From positions 38,749-102,748 of the forward strand of contig NZ_JABCQF010000009.1 of assembly GCF_015244705.1 (NCBI RefSeq): a stretch of DNA of 64,000 nucleotides, read 5' to 3'. Shown here piece by piece: positions 8,340 to 16,216 of the stretch. Each line of letters starts with the position of its first letter. Position 1 is the first letter of the stretch. This DNA comes from Gluconobacter potus (GTDB taxonomy: Bacteria; Pseudomonadota; Alphaproteobacteria; Acetobacterales; Acetobacteraceae). The notes under the pieces were generated by a model, which saw nothing but the letters and a program-made list of their open reading frames with translations, was not told where the DNA came from and did no database searches. The translations under genes were made by a program, and so were the position numbers.

Positions 8340-8946
8340 CCCGTCCATCCCTGCGTGGGCTGCCCCTGCGCTTTGGGCGGCGGAGGCTCTCTCTGCCATC
8401 ATCGCGCTGGTCCGCGCCCCTGAAATCTACACAGCCGCCACATTTACACCCCTGATCCTGACACCACACATTCATGCCGCAACCGCCGATGACGGCCTTC
8501 ACGTCATCATGGGAGATCGGGCCGGACCGCTGCGGTTATGGATCGCCGATGACTGCCACGGCAGACCCGCTGTCGTGATTCCTCTTGATGAATCCTGTTG
8601 GGTACGTCTTCATCATTTGCGTCGCTTCATCGAGCATCTGTATGGCAGGAGGAGCGGTCCGTTGCCCAACGTCTTTCGCCCCACACGCTATAGAATCAGG
8701 CGTCTTGCCCACGCCTTGCAGGCGCTCACCGCCAAACGTTCCGGCGCCACGGCGCGTGACATCGCGGCCCTGACGGACCCCGAAGTGAAGTCTCTGAGCG
8801 GCTCTCTGTGGAAAGACGTTCACCAGCGTGCCCGCGTCGAACGCCTGCTGACGCTTGGGGAGCAACTTGCCGCCGGCGAATACCTCGCCTTGCTGCAATA
8901 TGGTCGTCGTGCATTTCCGCAGACGACATCGCACACTCCCTGCTGA
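8230..8946 (+). CDS. DUF2285 domain protein, C-terminal part of frameshifted gene
   Basis: Only the part after about 8335 is family-like: VDPSIPAWAAPALWAAEAL, a variable middle, then the DUF2285 winged region (RRFIEHLYGRRSG ... RYRIRRLAHALQALTAKRSGATARDIAALT) and a tail with WKDVHQRARVERLL. The first 35 residues of this open frame are out-of-frame readthrough of the N-terminal domain at 8127-8339 and are not real protein. The two halves together would give about 270 residues, the usual length. DUF2285 proteins accompany RepA/HTH genes in these islands and are thought to be DNA-binding regulators. Whether the break is a mutation, a sequence error or programmed shifting cannot be told here. Confidence 0.7.
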   Translation: MCVDTMHLPDSPTQTRRSASAISMLLHVSGASDFPVDPSIPAWAAPALWAAEALSAIIALVRAPEIYTAATFTPLILTPHIHAATADDGLHVIMGDRAGPLRLWIADDCHGRPAVVIPLDESCWVRLHHLRRFIEHLYGRRSGPLPNVFRPTRYRIRRLAHALQALTAKRSGATARDIAALTDPEVKSLSGSLWKDVHQRARVERLLTLGEQLAAGEYLALLQYGRRAFPQTTSHTPC

Positions 8947-9040
8947 AAACAACCGTCTTCTCCATAAGGTGTTCTGATTCGCCTCGCCAGTAAACGCGAC
9001 GCGGCGCCCACTGAACATAGTCTGTCTGCCGTGCTGATGG

Positions 9041-9098
9041 GGTGGACGATTCCTTGGGAGCCCCCTGTTTTCGTCCACCACCCCCGGCCTTTTTTTTC
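9041..9098 (+). terminator. Intrinsic terminator after DUF2285 gene
   Basis: Perfect 9-bp stem GGTGGACGA (9041-9049) / TCGTCCACC (9071-9079), followed after CCCCGGCC by a run of eight T. It separates the DUF2285 gene from the HTH-repA operon. Confidence 0.7.
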
Positions 9099-9157
9099 GC
9101 CAGTCTCCGCCCCGGTACGCGGCGTTACGCCACGTCCTGTTTCAGTGGAGAATAGTC

Positions 9158-9424
9158 ATGGTCAGGAAAAGGCCCCAACCGAGACCGGCCCGGCATCTGC
9201 GGACCCCACAGGCTGCTGAATGGCTCGGTATTTCACCAAGAACACTTGAACGATACCGCACAATTGGCGGTGGTCCTGTCTTCTACAAGCTCGGTAACCG
9301 CGTCACCTATACAACTGGAGATCTGAAAACATGGGTCGAAAACGGCCTTTCAAAGTCTATTTTCTCTAAAAATTACATCCTCATGCGCGCGGGTGTCGCA
9401 CGGCGCGGAAAGGGGCGATCATGA
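9158..9424 (+). CDS. AlpA/MerR-like helix-turn-helix protein
   Basis: 88 residues with a winged-HTH of the excisionase/AlpA type at about 14-60: HLRTPQAAEWLGISPRTLERYR, then GGPVFYKLGNRVTYTTGDLKTWV, the classic 'helix-turn-helix, beta-wing, second helix' pattern. The start follows GTGGAGAATAGTC. It overlaps repA by an ATGA. In ICEs of this class such a gene sits directly before the replication initiator and probably controls it or acts as a recombination directionality factor; the first is favoured by the coupling. Confidence 0.85.
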   Translation: MVRKRPQPRPARHLRTPQAAEWLGISPRTLERYRTIGGGPVFYKLGNRVTYTTGDLKTWVENGLSKSIFSKNYILMRAGVARRGKGRS

Positions 9425-10248
9425 CCCCCTGCATGCCCCGTCTCTTCATGTCCAACGCGTTCTTTGCGCTGGGGAAGGGACGCCGTCACGCCCCGCTGCG
9501 CTTCAGGCAGGGCAGTCAGAACATCCTCGTTTCGTCTCCGATGGCGCTTGCGACCATATGGGACGCTGACATCCTGATCTGGGCAACATCGACGATGATC
9601 GCGGCGCAGCGTTGCGGCGCCCCGATCCCGACAGTCCTTCAGGCCACACGGTATGAGATCCTCGGCTTTCCGGGGCGCTGCGTTTCGGGTGGGTATTACG
9701 AGCGTCTGCCAGACGGGCTCGAACGCCTCAGCCGGACCAATGTCGTCATGAGCGCGTCAGAATGGACTGATGAGCAGACCGGCGCGCCGTGGATCGAAGA
9801 CTGGCGGATCTCCGCCGGCTTCGTCCAGATCCGTCTCGCCGGCTGGGTGCGCGAAGCGGTTCTCACGCCAAGGGCCGTGCTCGCGCTTGACCCGGCGTAT
9901 TTTACCCTCACCAGCGGTCTCGAACGACTGCTCTACCTGATCGCACGCCGCCATGCCGGGCGGCAACGTGACGGCTGGGTTTTTGAGGTCGCCCATCTGC
10001 ACCGCAAGACAGGAATTACCCAGACGCTCACAGCGTTCGTGGCGATCCTCCGGCGCATAGCCCGCAGCAACCCGCTTCCCGGTTATCGCATCGAACTATC
10101 CGATCTGAACTGGCCGGAACGGGTGCGCCTGAGGCCCGCTCCCGATGCGTCTGTGGATAAGTCTGTTGATATCCCTGTCGATAATTTTGTGCGGACACGC
10201 CTATCGACCAGTGAATCCACGCCTATCGCGTGCGAAAACCATCGATAA
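9421..10248 (+). CDS. RepA-type replication initiator protein
   Basis: 275 residues of the replication initiator protein A family: PLRFRQGSQNILVSSPMALATIWDADI near the front, an IWATSTMIAAQRCG helix, and two winged-helix regions, the second with HRKTGITQTLTAFVAILRRI. The family binds iterons and loads helicase at plasmid origins; conjugative islands use it for extrachromosomal maintenance after excision. Start ATG overlaps the HTH gene's stop. The expected partner parA does not follow; a methyltransferase gene is there instead. A tight palindrome lies 40-70 bases past the stop. Confidence 0.85.
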   Translation: MTPCMPRLFMSNAFFALGKGRRHAPLRFRQGSQNILVSSPMALATIWDADILIWATSTMIAAQRCGAPIPTVLQATRYEILGFPGRCVSGGYYERLPDGLERLSRTNVVMSASEWTDEQTGAPWIEDWRISAGFVQIRLAGWVREAVLTPRAVLALDPAYFTLTSGLERLLYLIARRHAGRQRDGWVFEVAHLHRKTGITQTLTAFVAILRRIARSNPLPGYRIELSDLNWPERVRLRPAPDASVDKSVDIPVDNFVRTRLSTSESTPIACENHR

Positions 10249-10284
10249 GGGACTGCAAAACAATGACAAATCGTCTCTCTCTAA

Positions 10285-10318
10285 AGAGTCTAAATAGACT
10301 CTCTTTGTACATGTGTAC
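10285..10318. repeat. Two palindromes downstream of repA
   Basis: AGAGTCTA-AA-TAGACTCT (10285-10302) is a perfect 18-base palindrome with flanking CTCT repeats, followed at once by GTACATGTGTAC (10307-10318). The compact, AT-leaning pair in a GC-rich island could be a centromere-like site, initiator-binding site or operator. There is no T-tract to suggest termination. Confidence 0.5.
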
Positions 10319-10495
10319 CGCGCGCGACCCTATGCATGGCCCATGGCGTGCGATCTTCTTCGTGCCGCAGGGCTGCGACATACGCCGAACCAATATCGGG
10401 AACGGTCCGTTTTTCCCGTCTCCTGTTCCACCTCGTCAGAGCCGTGGCCGCCAATTGAGCGGACGACGCGGGCAGGGCGCTGCGGAGACATCGCC

Positions 10496-11239
10496 ATGAC
10501 GCTGCTCTGCGGCGACTGCCGCGACCTCATGCCGGCGCAGGGACCGTATGACCTGATCCTTGCCGACCCGCCCTACGGCGAGACCTCCCTGTCGTGGGAT
10601 CGGCGGGTCGAGGGCTGGCTGCCGCTGGCAGCACAAGCCCTGACGCCGTCCGGTTCGCTGTGGGTGTTCGGTTCCCTGCGCAGCTTCATGGCGACCGAGA
10701 CGGACTTCCGGGTCGCCCGGCTGCGGCACGCGCAGGAAATCGTCTGGGAGAAGCAGAACGGCAGCGTGTTTCACGCTGACCGCTTCCGGCGTGTTCACGA
10801 ACTGATCGTGCAGTTCTATCCCGCGACCGCCCGATGGCAGGACATCTACAACGAAGTGGCTACCACGGACGACGCCCGGGCGCGGACGGTGCGCCGTAAG
10901 CACCGGCCGCCGCACACCGGCGCCATCGCGGCATGCACCTATCGCAGCCTCGACGGCGGCCCGCGTCTCGCCCGCTCCGTGCAGCGTTTCCGCAACGTTC
11001 ATGGTCGTGCCATCCACCCCACCGAAAAGCCGGTGCCGCTGCTCGACCTGCTGGTGCGCGTGAGCTGCCCGCCTGACGGCCTCGTCGGCGACTGGTTCGC
11101 CGGGTCCGGCGCGGCCGGCGTCGCCTGCCGGCTGGCCGGCCGCCGCTATGTCGGTTGCGAAATCGACCCGGACATGGCGCGGCGCGCCCGCGATCGCCTT
11201 GCCACCATCCTTCCCTTTCCCGTCGGAGAACCGTCATGA
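10496..11239 (+). CDS. Site-specific DNA methyltransferase (beta class)
   Basis: 247 residues. Motif IV DPPY at 24-27 precedes the SAM-binding motif I FAGSG at 201-205, the order of beta-class amino-methyltransferases (N6-adenine or N4-cytosine). Other landmarks are IVWEKQNG and AIHPTEKPVPLLDLL, typical of the family. No endonuclease partner is adjacent, so it is an orphan enzyme and may protect the element against host restriction. ATG 10496 is chosen because GGAG lies 9 bases upstream; the open extension back to 10313 has no family match. It is coupled by ATGA to the DUF2840 gene. Confidence 0.85.
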   Translation: MTLLCGDCRDLMPAQGPYDLILADPPYGETSLSWDRRVEGWLPLAAQALTPSGSLWVFGSLRSFMATETDFRVARLRHAQEIVWEKQNGSVFHADRFRRVHELIVQFYPATARWQDIYNEVATTDDARARTVRRKHRPPHTGAIAACTYRSLDGGPRLARSVQRFRNVHGRAIHPTEKPVPLLDLLVRVSCPPDGLVGDWFAGSGAAGVACRLAGRRYVGCEIDPDMARRARDRLATILPFPVGEPS

Positions 11240-11712
11240 ACGATCTTCGCGCTCCTACCGGTGCGCAGCTCGATCTGGTCTGGATCGAGACCCGCATCGA
11301 ACACTGGCTGCGTTTCGGCATCCCCGAGACCAGCGTCAGAATTGATCGCCACAGGCGCCGCGTGAGTTTCGCAGCAGGCGATGTGTTTGCCCTGATGCGC
11401 TGGCTTGCCAGCGACACGGGCGCCGTCACGGTGTCCATCGACATTGTGCGAGCCATGCCGCCGGGCGAGCCATGCGCCGTTCTGCCATGGATCACGGGCG
11501 CTGCCGACAGGCTGCTGCGTCAGACCGGCGACGGGCCGGTTCGCGCGGTGCTCGATGCTATCACTCGCATCGAACGGCAGCCGTTTGACCCGCGCACTGT
11601 CTGCCCGGACTACTGGCGCGATCTCGACGCGCGACTGCGGGCCGGGCTGCCGCCCCCTCTTTACTGCCGCGCCCGCCATGAGGCGTGGCTATGGCGGAGA
11701 ACCGCGTCATGA
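11236..11712 (+). CDS. DUF2840 domain protein
   Basis: 158 residues matching DUF2840: front VWIETRIEHWLRFG, the central FAAGDVFALMRWLASD and the back PVRAVLDAITRIE ... PDYWRDLDARLR. The family is found only next to traF-type peptidases in conjugative islands and has no known activity. Overlaps of 4 bases with the methyltransferase in front and the peptidase behind show it belongs to one transcript. Confidence 0.88.
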   Translation: MNDLRAPTGAQLDLVWIETRIEHWLRFGIPETSVRIDRHRRRVSFAAGDVFALMRWLASDTGAVTVSIDIVRAMPPGEPCAVLPWITGAADRLLRQTGDGPVRAVLDAITRIERQPFDPRTVCPDYWRDLDARLRAGLPPPLYCRARHEAWLWRRTAS

Positions 11713-12338
11713 CCCGGCGCGGCTGGTTGTTCACCACCTATTTCGCAGCACTCACGACACTGGCGACGATCGGTATCTCGCCCACGCCACACTGGATGTG
11801 GAACGCCACCGCCAGCGTGCCGGTCGGGCTGTATCGGGTCACGCCGACGGCCGCTCTGCGCGTCGGCGACATCGTGGCGCTGCATCTGCCCGAGCGCGAC
11901 GCGACGCTGCTGGCGACGCGCGGCTATCTGCCCTTCGGCGTGCCGCTGCTCAAGCCGGTTGCAGCACTCGCCGGTCAGACCGTCTGTCGTGTCGGCCTGC
12001 GTGTCACCATCGACGGGAAGACGGTCGGAGAGGCCAAAGCCGTTGACCATCGGGGGCGTCCGCTACCCGGGTGGCGAGGGTGCCGTCATCTCGCGCCGGG
12101 GCAGGTCTTCGTCATGAACTCGGCGGTCCCGGCCAGTCTCGACGGACGCTATTTCGGTGTCCTGTCGGCCGACACCGTGATCGGTCGTGCCACCCCTGTC
12201 TACCTGCGCACGGGCGAGGCAGAGCCACCGCCTCCGCAGTTCGCAGCGCTTCCGGATCTGCCGGACCCGCGACCACGGTTCCCCACGATGCTGGTGCGTC
12301 CAGCGGTTCAGCGGCCGCCCGAGCCGCCGCTCGAGTGA
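11709..12338 (+). CDS. traF: S26-family signal peptidase, TraF-type
   Basis: 209 residues. One N-terminal membrane segment (about 7-24), then the catalytic serine in TASVPVGLYRV (Ser36) and the lysine in PLLKPVAALAGQTV (Lys82), the Ser-Lys dyad of the S26C TraF branch. Conserved MNSAVPASLDGRYFG box near residue 140. TraF matures and cyclises conjugative pilin in the periplasm. The ATG within the ATGA overlap is preferred over a GTG 24 bases upstream. The proline-rich tail after residue 180 is unremarkable. The pilin and pore genes it should serve are not in the window. Confidence 0.85.
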   Translation: MTRRGWLFTTYFAALTTLATIGISPTPHWMWNATASVPVGLYRVTPTAALRVGDIVALHLPERDATLLATRGYLPFGVPLLKPVAALAGQTVCRVGLRVTIDGKTVGEAKAVDHRGRPLPGWRGCRHLAPGQVFVMNSAVPASLDGRYFGVLSADTVIGRATPVYLRTGEAEPPPPQFAALPDLPDPRPRFPTMLVRPAVQRPPEPPLE

Positions 12339-12392
12339 CGTCGTGACGTCGCCAGACCTTTTCACAATCCCTGACACGAAAGCTCTCAACCC

Positions 12393-12734
12393 ATGACCCA
12401 CATCGGTGTCTTCACGCGCACGGCGAGCGGCTTCGCCGGCCGCCTGCGCACACTCTCCCTCGACGCGGAACTGACCTTCGCGCGAGCCGAGAACACGGAC
12501 GCGGAGAACGCGCCCGACTATCGCATCCATCTCGGTGACAACGCCGAGGCGCCCGAGATAGGGGCAGGCTGGACCCGCACCGGGGAACGCGCCGGCGAAT
12601 ACGTCGTGGTGCTGTTGGACGATCCGTCGCTCGCCCAGCCGATCCGCGCCACCCTGTTTCAGGCCGGTCGCGGCGGTCGTGTCTGGAACCTCGTCTGGAC
12701 GCGCGCCGCCAAGCGTCAGGGAGGCCGGGAATGA
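12393..12734 (+). CDS. DUF736 family protein (second copy)
   Basis: 113 residues, DUF736: MTHIGVFTRTASGFAGRLRT start, ENAPDYRIHLGD core and VWNLVWTRA end. It is clearly diverged from the copy at 6598 (extra acidic insert AEAPEIG in the middle), so it is an old paralogue rather than a recent duplicate. Overlaps the following methyltransferase-like gene by 4 bases. Confidence 0.88.
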   Translation: MTHIGVFTRTASGFAGRLRTLSLDAELTFARAENTDAENAPDYRIHLGDNAEAPEIGAGWTRTGERAGEYVVVLLDDPSLAQPIRATLFQAGRGGRVWNLVWTRAAKRQGGRE

Positions 12735-13327
12735 CGCGCGTCCGTCTCCGGCTCGGCTATGCCGACCCGCCCTACGTGAACTGCGCCCACCTCTATCGCG
12801 GACAGCCGGACTACGCGGGCGAGGTCGATCACGCGGCACTCGTGCGGCACCTCGACGCGACCTATGACGGCTGGGTGCTGCATGCCGCCGCGACACCGGC
12901 GTCGATCGCCACGCTGGCGCCGCTCGTCATGGACACCGGCGCGCGCTGGATGGTGTGGGTCAAGGGCTTCGCCGCCTTCAAGCGCAATGTTCCGGTCGCC
13001 TATGCGTGGGAGCCGGTCATCATCAAGGCGGCGCGGCGTCCTGTCGTCAGCCGTCGCCTGGTGATGCGGGACTGGATTCAGGAGAGCATCACCCTGCGTC
13101 GCGGACTGACCGGCGCCAAACCCGACGCCGTGTGTCACTGGGCGTTCGAGTTGCTGGGCGCCCATCCGGATGACGCGCTGGACGATCTCTACCCCGGCAC
13201 CGGAGCGGTGACCCGGGCATGGGAGTCGTGGCGACGGAACTTCGTCCTGCCACAACTCTCCCTCTCGCCGCCGAAACGTCACCCGGATGATTCACCGCTG
13301 GACATGCTCATGCCGGAGGATTTGTGA
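12731..13327 (+). CDS. Second DNA methyltransferase-like protein
   Basis: 198 residues with ADPPYVN at 11-17 (motif IV) and DLYPGTGAV at 152-160, which fits motif I of beta-order amino-methyltransferases. Between them, RWMVWVKGFAAFK and VAYAWEPVIIK resemble the strand following motif IV in MT-A70/phage-type enzymes. It is shorter than most, with little target-recognition sequence. It is not similar to the enzyme at 10496, so the island carries two unrelated modifiers. Activity is likely but unproven. Confidence 0.65.
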   Translation: MTRVRLRLGYADPPYVNCAHLYRGQPDYAGEVDHAALVRHLDATYDGWVLHAAATPASIATLAPLVMDTGARWMVWVKGFAAFKRNVPVAYAWEPVIIKAARRPVVSRRLVMRDWIQESITLRRGLTGAKPDAVCHWAFELLGAHPDDALDDLYPGTGAVTRAWESWRRNFVLPQLSLSPPKRHPDDSPLDMLMPEDL

Positions 13328-13992
13328 TGTCGAGAACGGTTTACTGTCGATGGGGCGCCCTGACGGTCGCCCGGTTCGGGCTCGCGCTGGCGCTCTCGCC
13401 GGTTCCGGGGCATGCACAGGATTTCGACGCGCTGGTGCGGGAGGCGGCCCGTCAGGCTGCTATCCCGCCGTCATGGATCCGCGGCGTGCTGCGCATCGAG
13501 AGCGGCGGCGATCGGCATGCCATATCGTCGGCGGGCGCTATGGGGCTGATGCAGATCATGCCCGGCACGTGGCGTGACCTGCGCCATACCCTCAATCTCG
13601 GCGCCGATCCGTTCGACCCGCACGACAACATCGTCGCCGGCGCCGCCTATCTGCGCTGGCTGCACGACCGCTACGGGGACGCCGGGTTTCTGGCCGCCTA
13701 TAACGCCGGTCCCGGACGCTATGACGAGCATCTGGCGACCGGTCGACCGCTGCCCGACGAGACGCGGGCTTACGTGACTGCGGTCGCACGGCGGATGGGG
13801 GACAACGCTGTTTCGACATTTCTTCGTCAACTGCCGGAGGCTTCGCCAGTCTCGCACATTCCCAGTGAGAAGCTGTTCGTCGGTCCTGTGCGGGCTTCAA
13901 CGAGTGGGACGATGACGACCGGTGTGAGCCTTGTCCCACCAGCTTCACCATCGGATCTCTTCGTTTCGGTCGGCTGGAGGGATGGACCATGA
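13327..13992 (+). CDS. Lytic transglycosylase of conjugation system
   Basis: 221 residues. Signal peptide through about residue 30 (cleavage after GHA), then a SLT fold: catalytic Glu58 in VLRIESGGD, the GAMGLMQIMPGTW box, and AAYNAGPGRYD. It opens peptidoglycan for the mating channel, as VirB1/TrbN-type enzymes do. Start ATG overlaps the previous stop (TGATG); a GTG three bases earlier is also possible. The C-terminal 50 residues are low-complexity. Confidence 0.88.
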   Translation: MSRTVYCRWGALTVARFGLALALSPVPGHAQDFDALVREAARQAAIPPSWIRGVLRIESGGDRHAISSAGAMGLMQIMPGTWRDLRHTLNLGADPFDPHDNIVAGAAYLRWLHDRYGDAGFLAAYNAGPGRYDEHLATGRPLPDETRAYVTAVARRMGDNAVSTFLRQLPEASPVSHIPSEKLFVGPVRASTSGTMTTGVSLVPPASPSDLFVSVGWRDGP

Positions 13993-14157
13993 CGGCATGG
14001 TGCATGCTGGCTCCTGCCTCGTTGCTACGTCCGGGTTTGGATGGGCACAGAAGGACGCTGGGGGAGGGGGTTGCGTATAGGCAGGATAAAAGCCGCGATG
14101 TGCGTCTCGGTTGGGGGTGGTTTTGTGGCGAATTTCTGCGGATTTCTGGCCCCCTCT

Positions 14158-14229
14158 GCGAGGTGCGGGCCGCTCTGAAGCCTGCTTCTCCCCGTTTCTG
14201 GCGGTTTCCGGCCATTTTGCGCACCTCGC
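14158..14229. other. Inverted repeat upstream of relaxase, oriT candidate
   Basis: GCGAGGTGCG (14158-14167) and CGCACCTCGC (14220-14229) are perfect 10-base arms 52 bases apart. Between and before them are imperfect repeats of TTTCTG-CGG-TTTC-GGCC. The region directly precedes the relaxase gene, the usual location of oriT or of a relaxase autoregulatory site. No nic consensus was recognised. Confidence 0.4.
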
Positions 14230-14239
14230 GGGGATTTCC

Positions 14240-15976
14240 ATGACAAAAGACGACGATTTCCGGGTTCGACCGGGTCGCATCCGCTCGCCCGGCACCCAGC
14301 GGGCACGGCCCTTCATTGCCCAGGCGCTGGCGGCCACTCAGCGGGCGGGGGGCATGGGACGAGGGAGGCAGGGCGGTGGTGGTCGCTCGACCTTCGGGCG
14401 CGGCCGTGTGGCGAGCGCGCATGCCAACCGTTTCCTCACCAGTCGCTCACGCGGGGTGGTGATCAAGGCGCGCGTTGTGAAGCATGGACCGCGCGCAGCA
14501 CCACTGACTCCGCATCTCCGGTATCTGCGGCGCGAGGGTGTGACACAGGATGGCGAGAAGGCGAAGCTGTTCGGCCCCGAGCAGGACGAGGTCGATCCCA
14601 AAGCTTTCGCCGAGCGGTGCGCCGATGATCGTCATCATTTCCGCTTCATCGTTTCCCCGGATGATGCCGTGGAGATGCAGGATCTGAAGCGCTTCACGCG
14701 CGACCTGATGACGCAGGCTGAGCACGATCTTGGCACGAAGCTCGACTGGGTGGCCGTCGATCACTGGAACACTGAGCATCCCCACATTCATGTCATCGTG
14801 CGGGGCAAGGCCCAAGACGGCGAGGACCTGGTGATCGCGCGCGATTACATCCGGGAAGGCATGCGGGGTCGTGCGCAGGAACTCGTGACCCGCGAACTCG
14901 GTCTGCGCAACGATGTGGAGATTCGGCGCGCCGTTGAGCGCCAGGTCGAGGCCGACCGCTGGACGCAACTCGATCGGCAGCTTCAGCGCGATGCGGGTGA
15001 ACATGGACTCATTGATATGCGCCCCTCACCGGATCGGCGGCCCGACACGTTCGAGGTGCTCAAGGTCGGCCGTCTCCGGCGCCTGGAAGGACTGGGGCTG
15101 GCGCGGCAGATCGAACTGGGCCGCTGGGCGCTGGAGGAGCACGCCGAGGCGACATTGCGTGAAATGGGGCAACGCAACGACATCATCAAACGGATTCATC
15201 GTGGCCTTGCCGAACAGGGTGTGGAACGACCGCAAGCGTCGTGGGTGCTGGCGAGCGACGAAGCGGAGCATCCTGTCCTCGGCAGACTGGTCGGGCGCGG
15301 GCTTGATGACGAGTTGAAGGGCACGGCCTTTGCGGTAGTAGACGGGATCGACGGACGAACCCATCATGTGCATCTTCCCAGCCTGGAAGCGACCACCGAC
15401 GCACCGATGGGAGCGATCCTCGAACTGCGCCGGTTCGAGGACGCGAAAGGGCGAAGTCGGATCGCGCTGGCGGTGCGGTCGGACTTCACGCTGGAGCAGC
15501 AGGTAGAGGCGCAGGGGGCCACATGGCTGGACAGACAGGCCTTGGCCAACGAACCGCCAGAACTGGGTGGCGGCTTCGGGGCGGAGGTGCGGGACGCGAT
15601 GCGTCGACGTGCGGATCATCTCGTGCGGGAAGGGCTCGCGCAGCGGGACGGGGAACGTGTCAGGTTCGAGCGGGGTTTGCTGTCCACGCTTCGAGAGCGC
15701 GAGCTGAGGGCTGCCGGGGAGAAACTCGCGCGGCAGGAAGGAAGGCCGTTCGATCCCGTTGCGCCGGGTGACAACGTGGCTGGTGTTTATCGTCAGCGCA
15801 TCACTCTAGCGTCGGGACGATACGCGATGATCGACAACGGACTGGGGTTTCAGTTAGTTCCATGGACGCCAGCGATTGACAAGCAAATCGGAAAGGCGGT
15901 CTCCGGAACAACGCGGGGAAGTGGGGCAATCGCGTGGGAATTTTCAAAAAAGCGAATAATAGCGATCGGGATGTAA
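14240..15976 (+). CDS. Relaxase (DUF3363 / VirD2-like)
   Basis: 578 residues. After a basic Arg/Gly-rich front, the relaxase domain shows RHHFRFIVSPDDA (130-142) and the histidine triad motif in WNTEHPHIHVIVRGK (His180, 182, 184). DUF3363 follows, with the family's usual C-terminal WEFSKKR-like end, so the gene is complete. It would nick oriT and pilot the strand. ATG 14240 is chosen: the frame is open to 14111 but the extra 43 residues are not family-like. The coupling ATPase gene that normally follows is missing; GC content falls abruptly just after the stop. Confidence 0.85.
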   Translation: MTKDDDFRVRPGRIRSPGTQRARPFIAQALAATQRAGGMGRGRQGGGGRSTFGRGRVASAHANRFLTSRSRGVVIKARVVKHGPRAAPLTPHLRYLRREGVTQDGEKAKLFGPEQDEVDPKAFAERCADDRHHFRFIVSPDDAVEMQDLKRFTRDLMTQAEHDLGTKLDWVAVDHWNTEHPHIHVIVRGKAQDGEDLVIARDYIREGMRGRAQELVTRELGLRNDVEIRRAVERQVEADRWTQLDRQLQRDAGEHGLIDMRPSPDRRPDTFEVLKVGRLRRLEGLGLARQIELGRWALEEHAEATLREMGQRNDIIKRIHRGLAEQGVERPQASWVLASDEAEHPVLGRLVGRGLDDELKGTAFAVVDGIDGRTHHVHLPSLEATTDAPMGAILELRRFEDAKGRSRIALAVRSDFTLEQQVEAQGATWLDRQALANEPPELGGGFGAEVRDAMRRRADHLVREGLAQRDGERVRFERGLLSTLRERELRAAGEKLARQEGRPFDPVAPGDNVAGVYRQRITLASGRYAMIDNGLGFQLVPWTPAIDKQIGKAVSGTTRGSGAIAWEFSKKRIIAIGM

Positions 15977-16216
15977 AGCCTGCGACATTAAGTCACTTGC
16001 GCATCTAAGCTGACCTTCTACCTCTAGAGCGTGGATGACAAAAATTTTCGTGGGACAAAAAAGAACATTGCTGACTTGCTTTTAAGCCATTCACCGGCTC
16101 ATGCCGCCCGTTGACAACAGCGCAATTCATTCCATAAATTTCGCTTATTCCGCAGATGCTGAAATCTAGCTAGTTAATGCCTGCTGCTTCCCGCAGAATT
16201 ACATGTACAAATATCA
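15977..16216. other. ICE-to-cargo junction, no gene
   Basis: Composition changes here from GC-rich ICE genes to AT-rich cargo. No direct repeat, tRNA or complete IS end was recognised at the junction. Confidence 0.5.
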
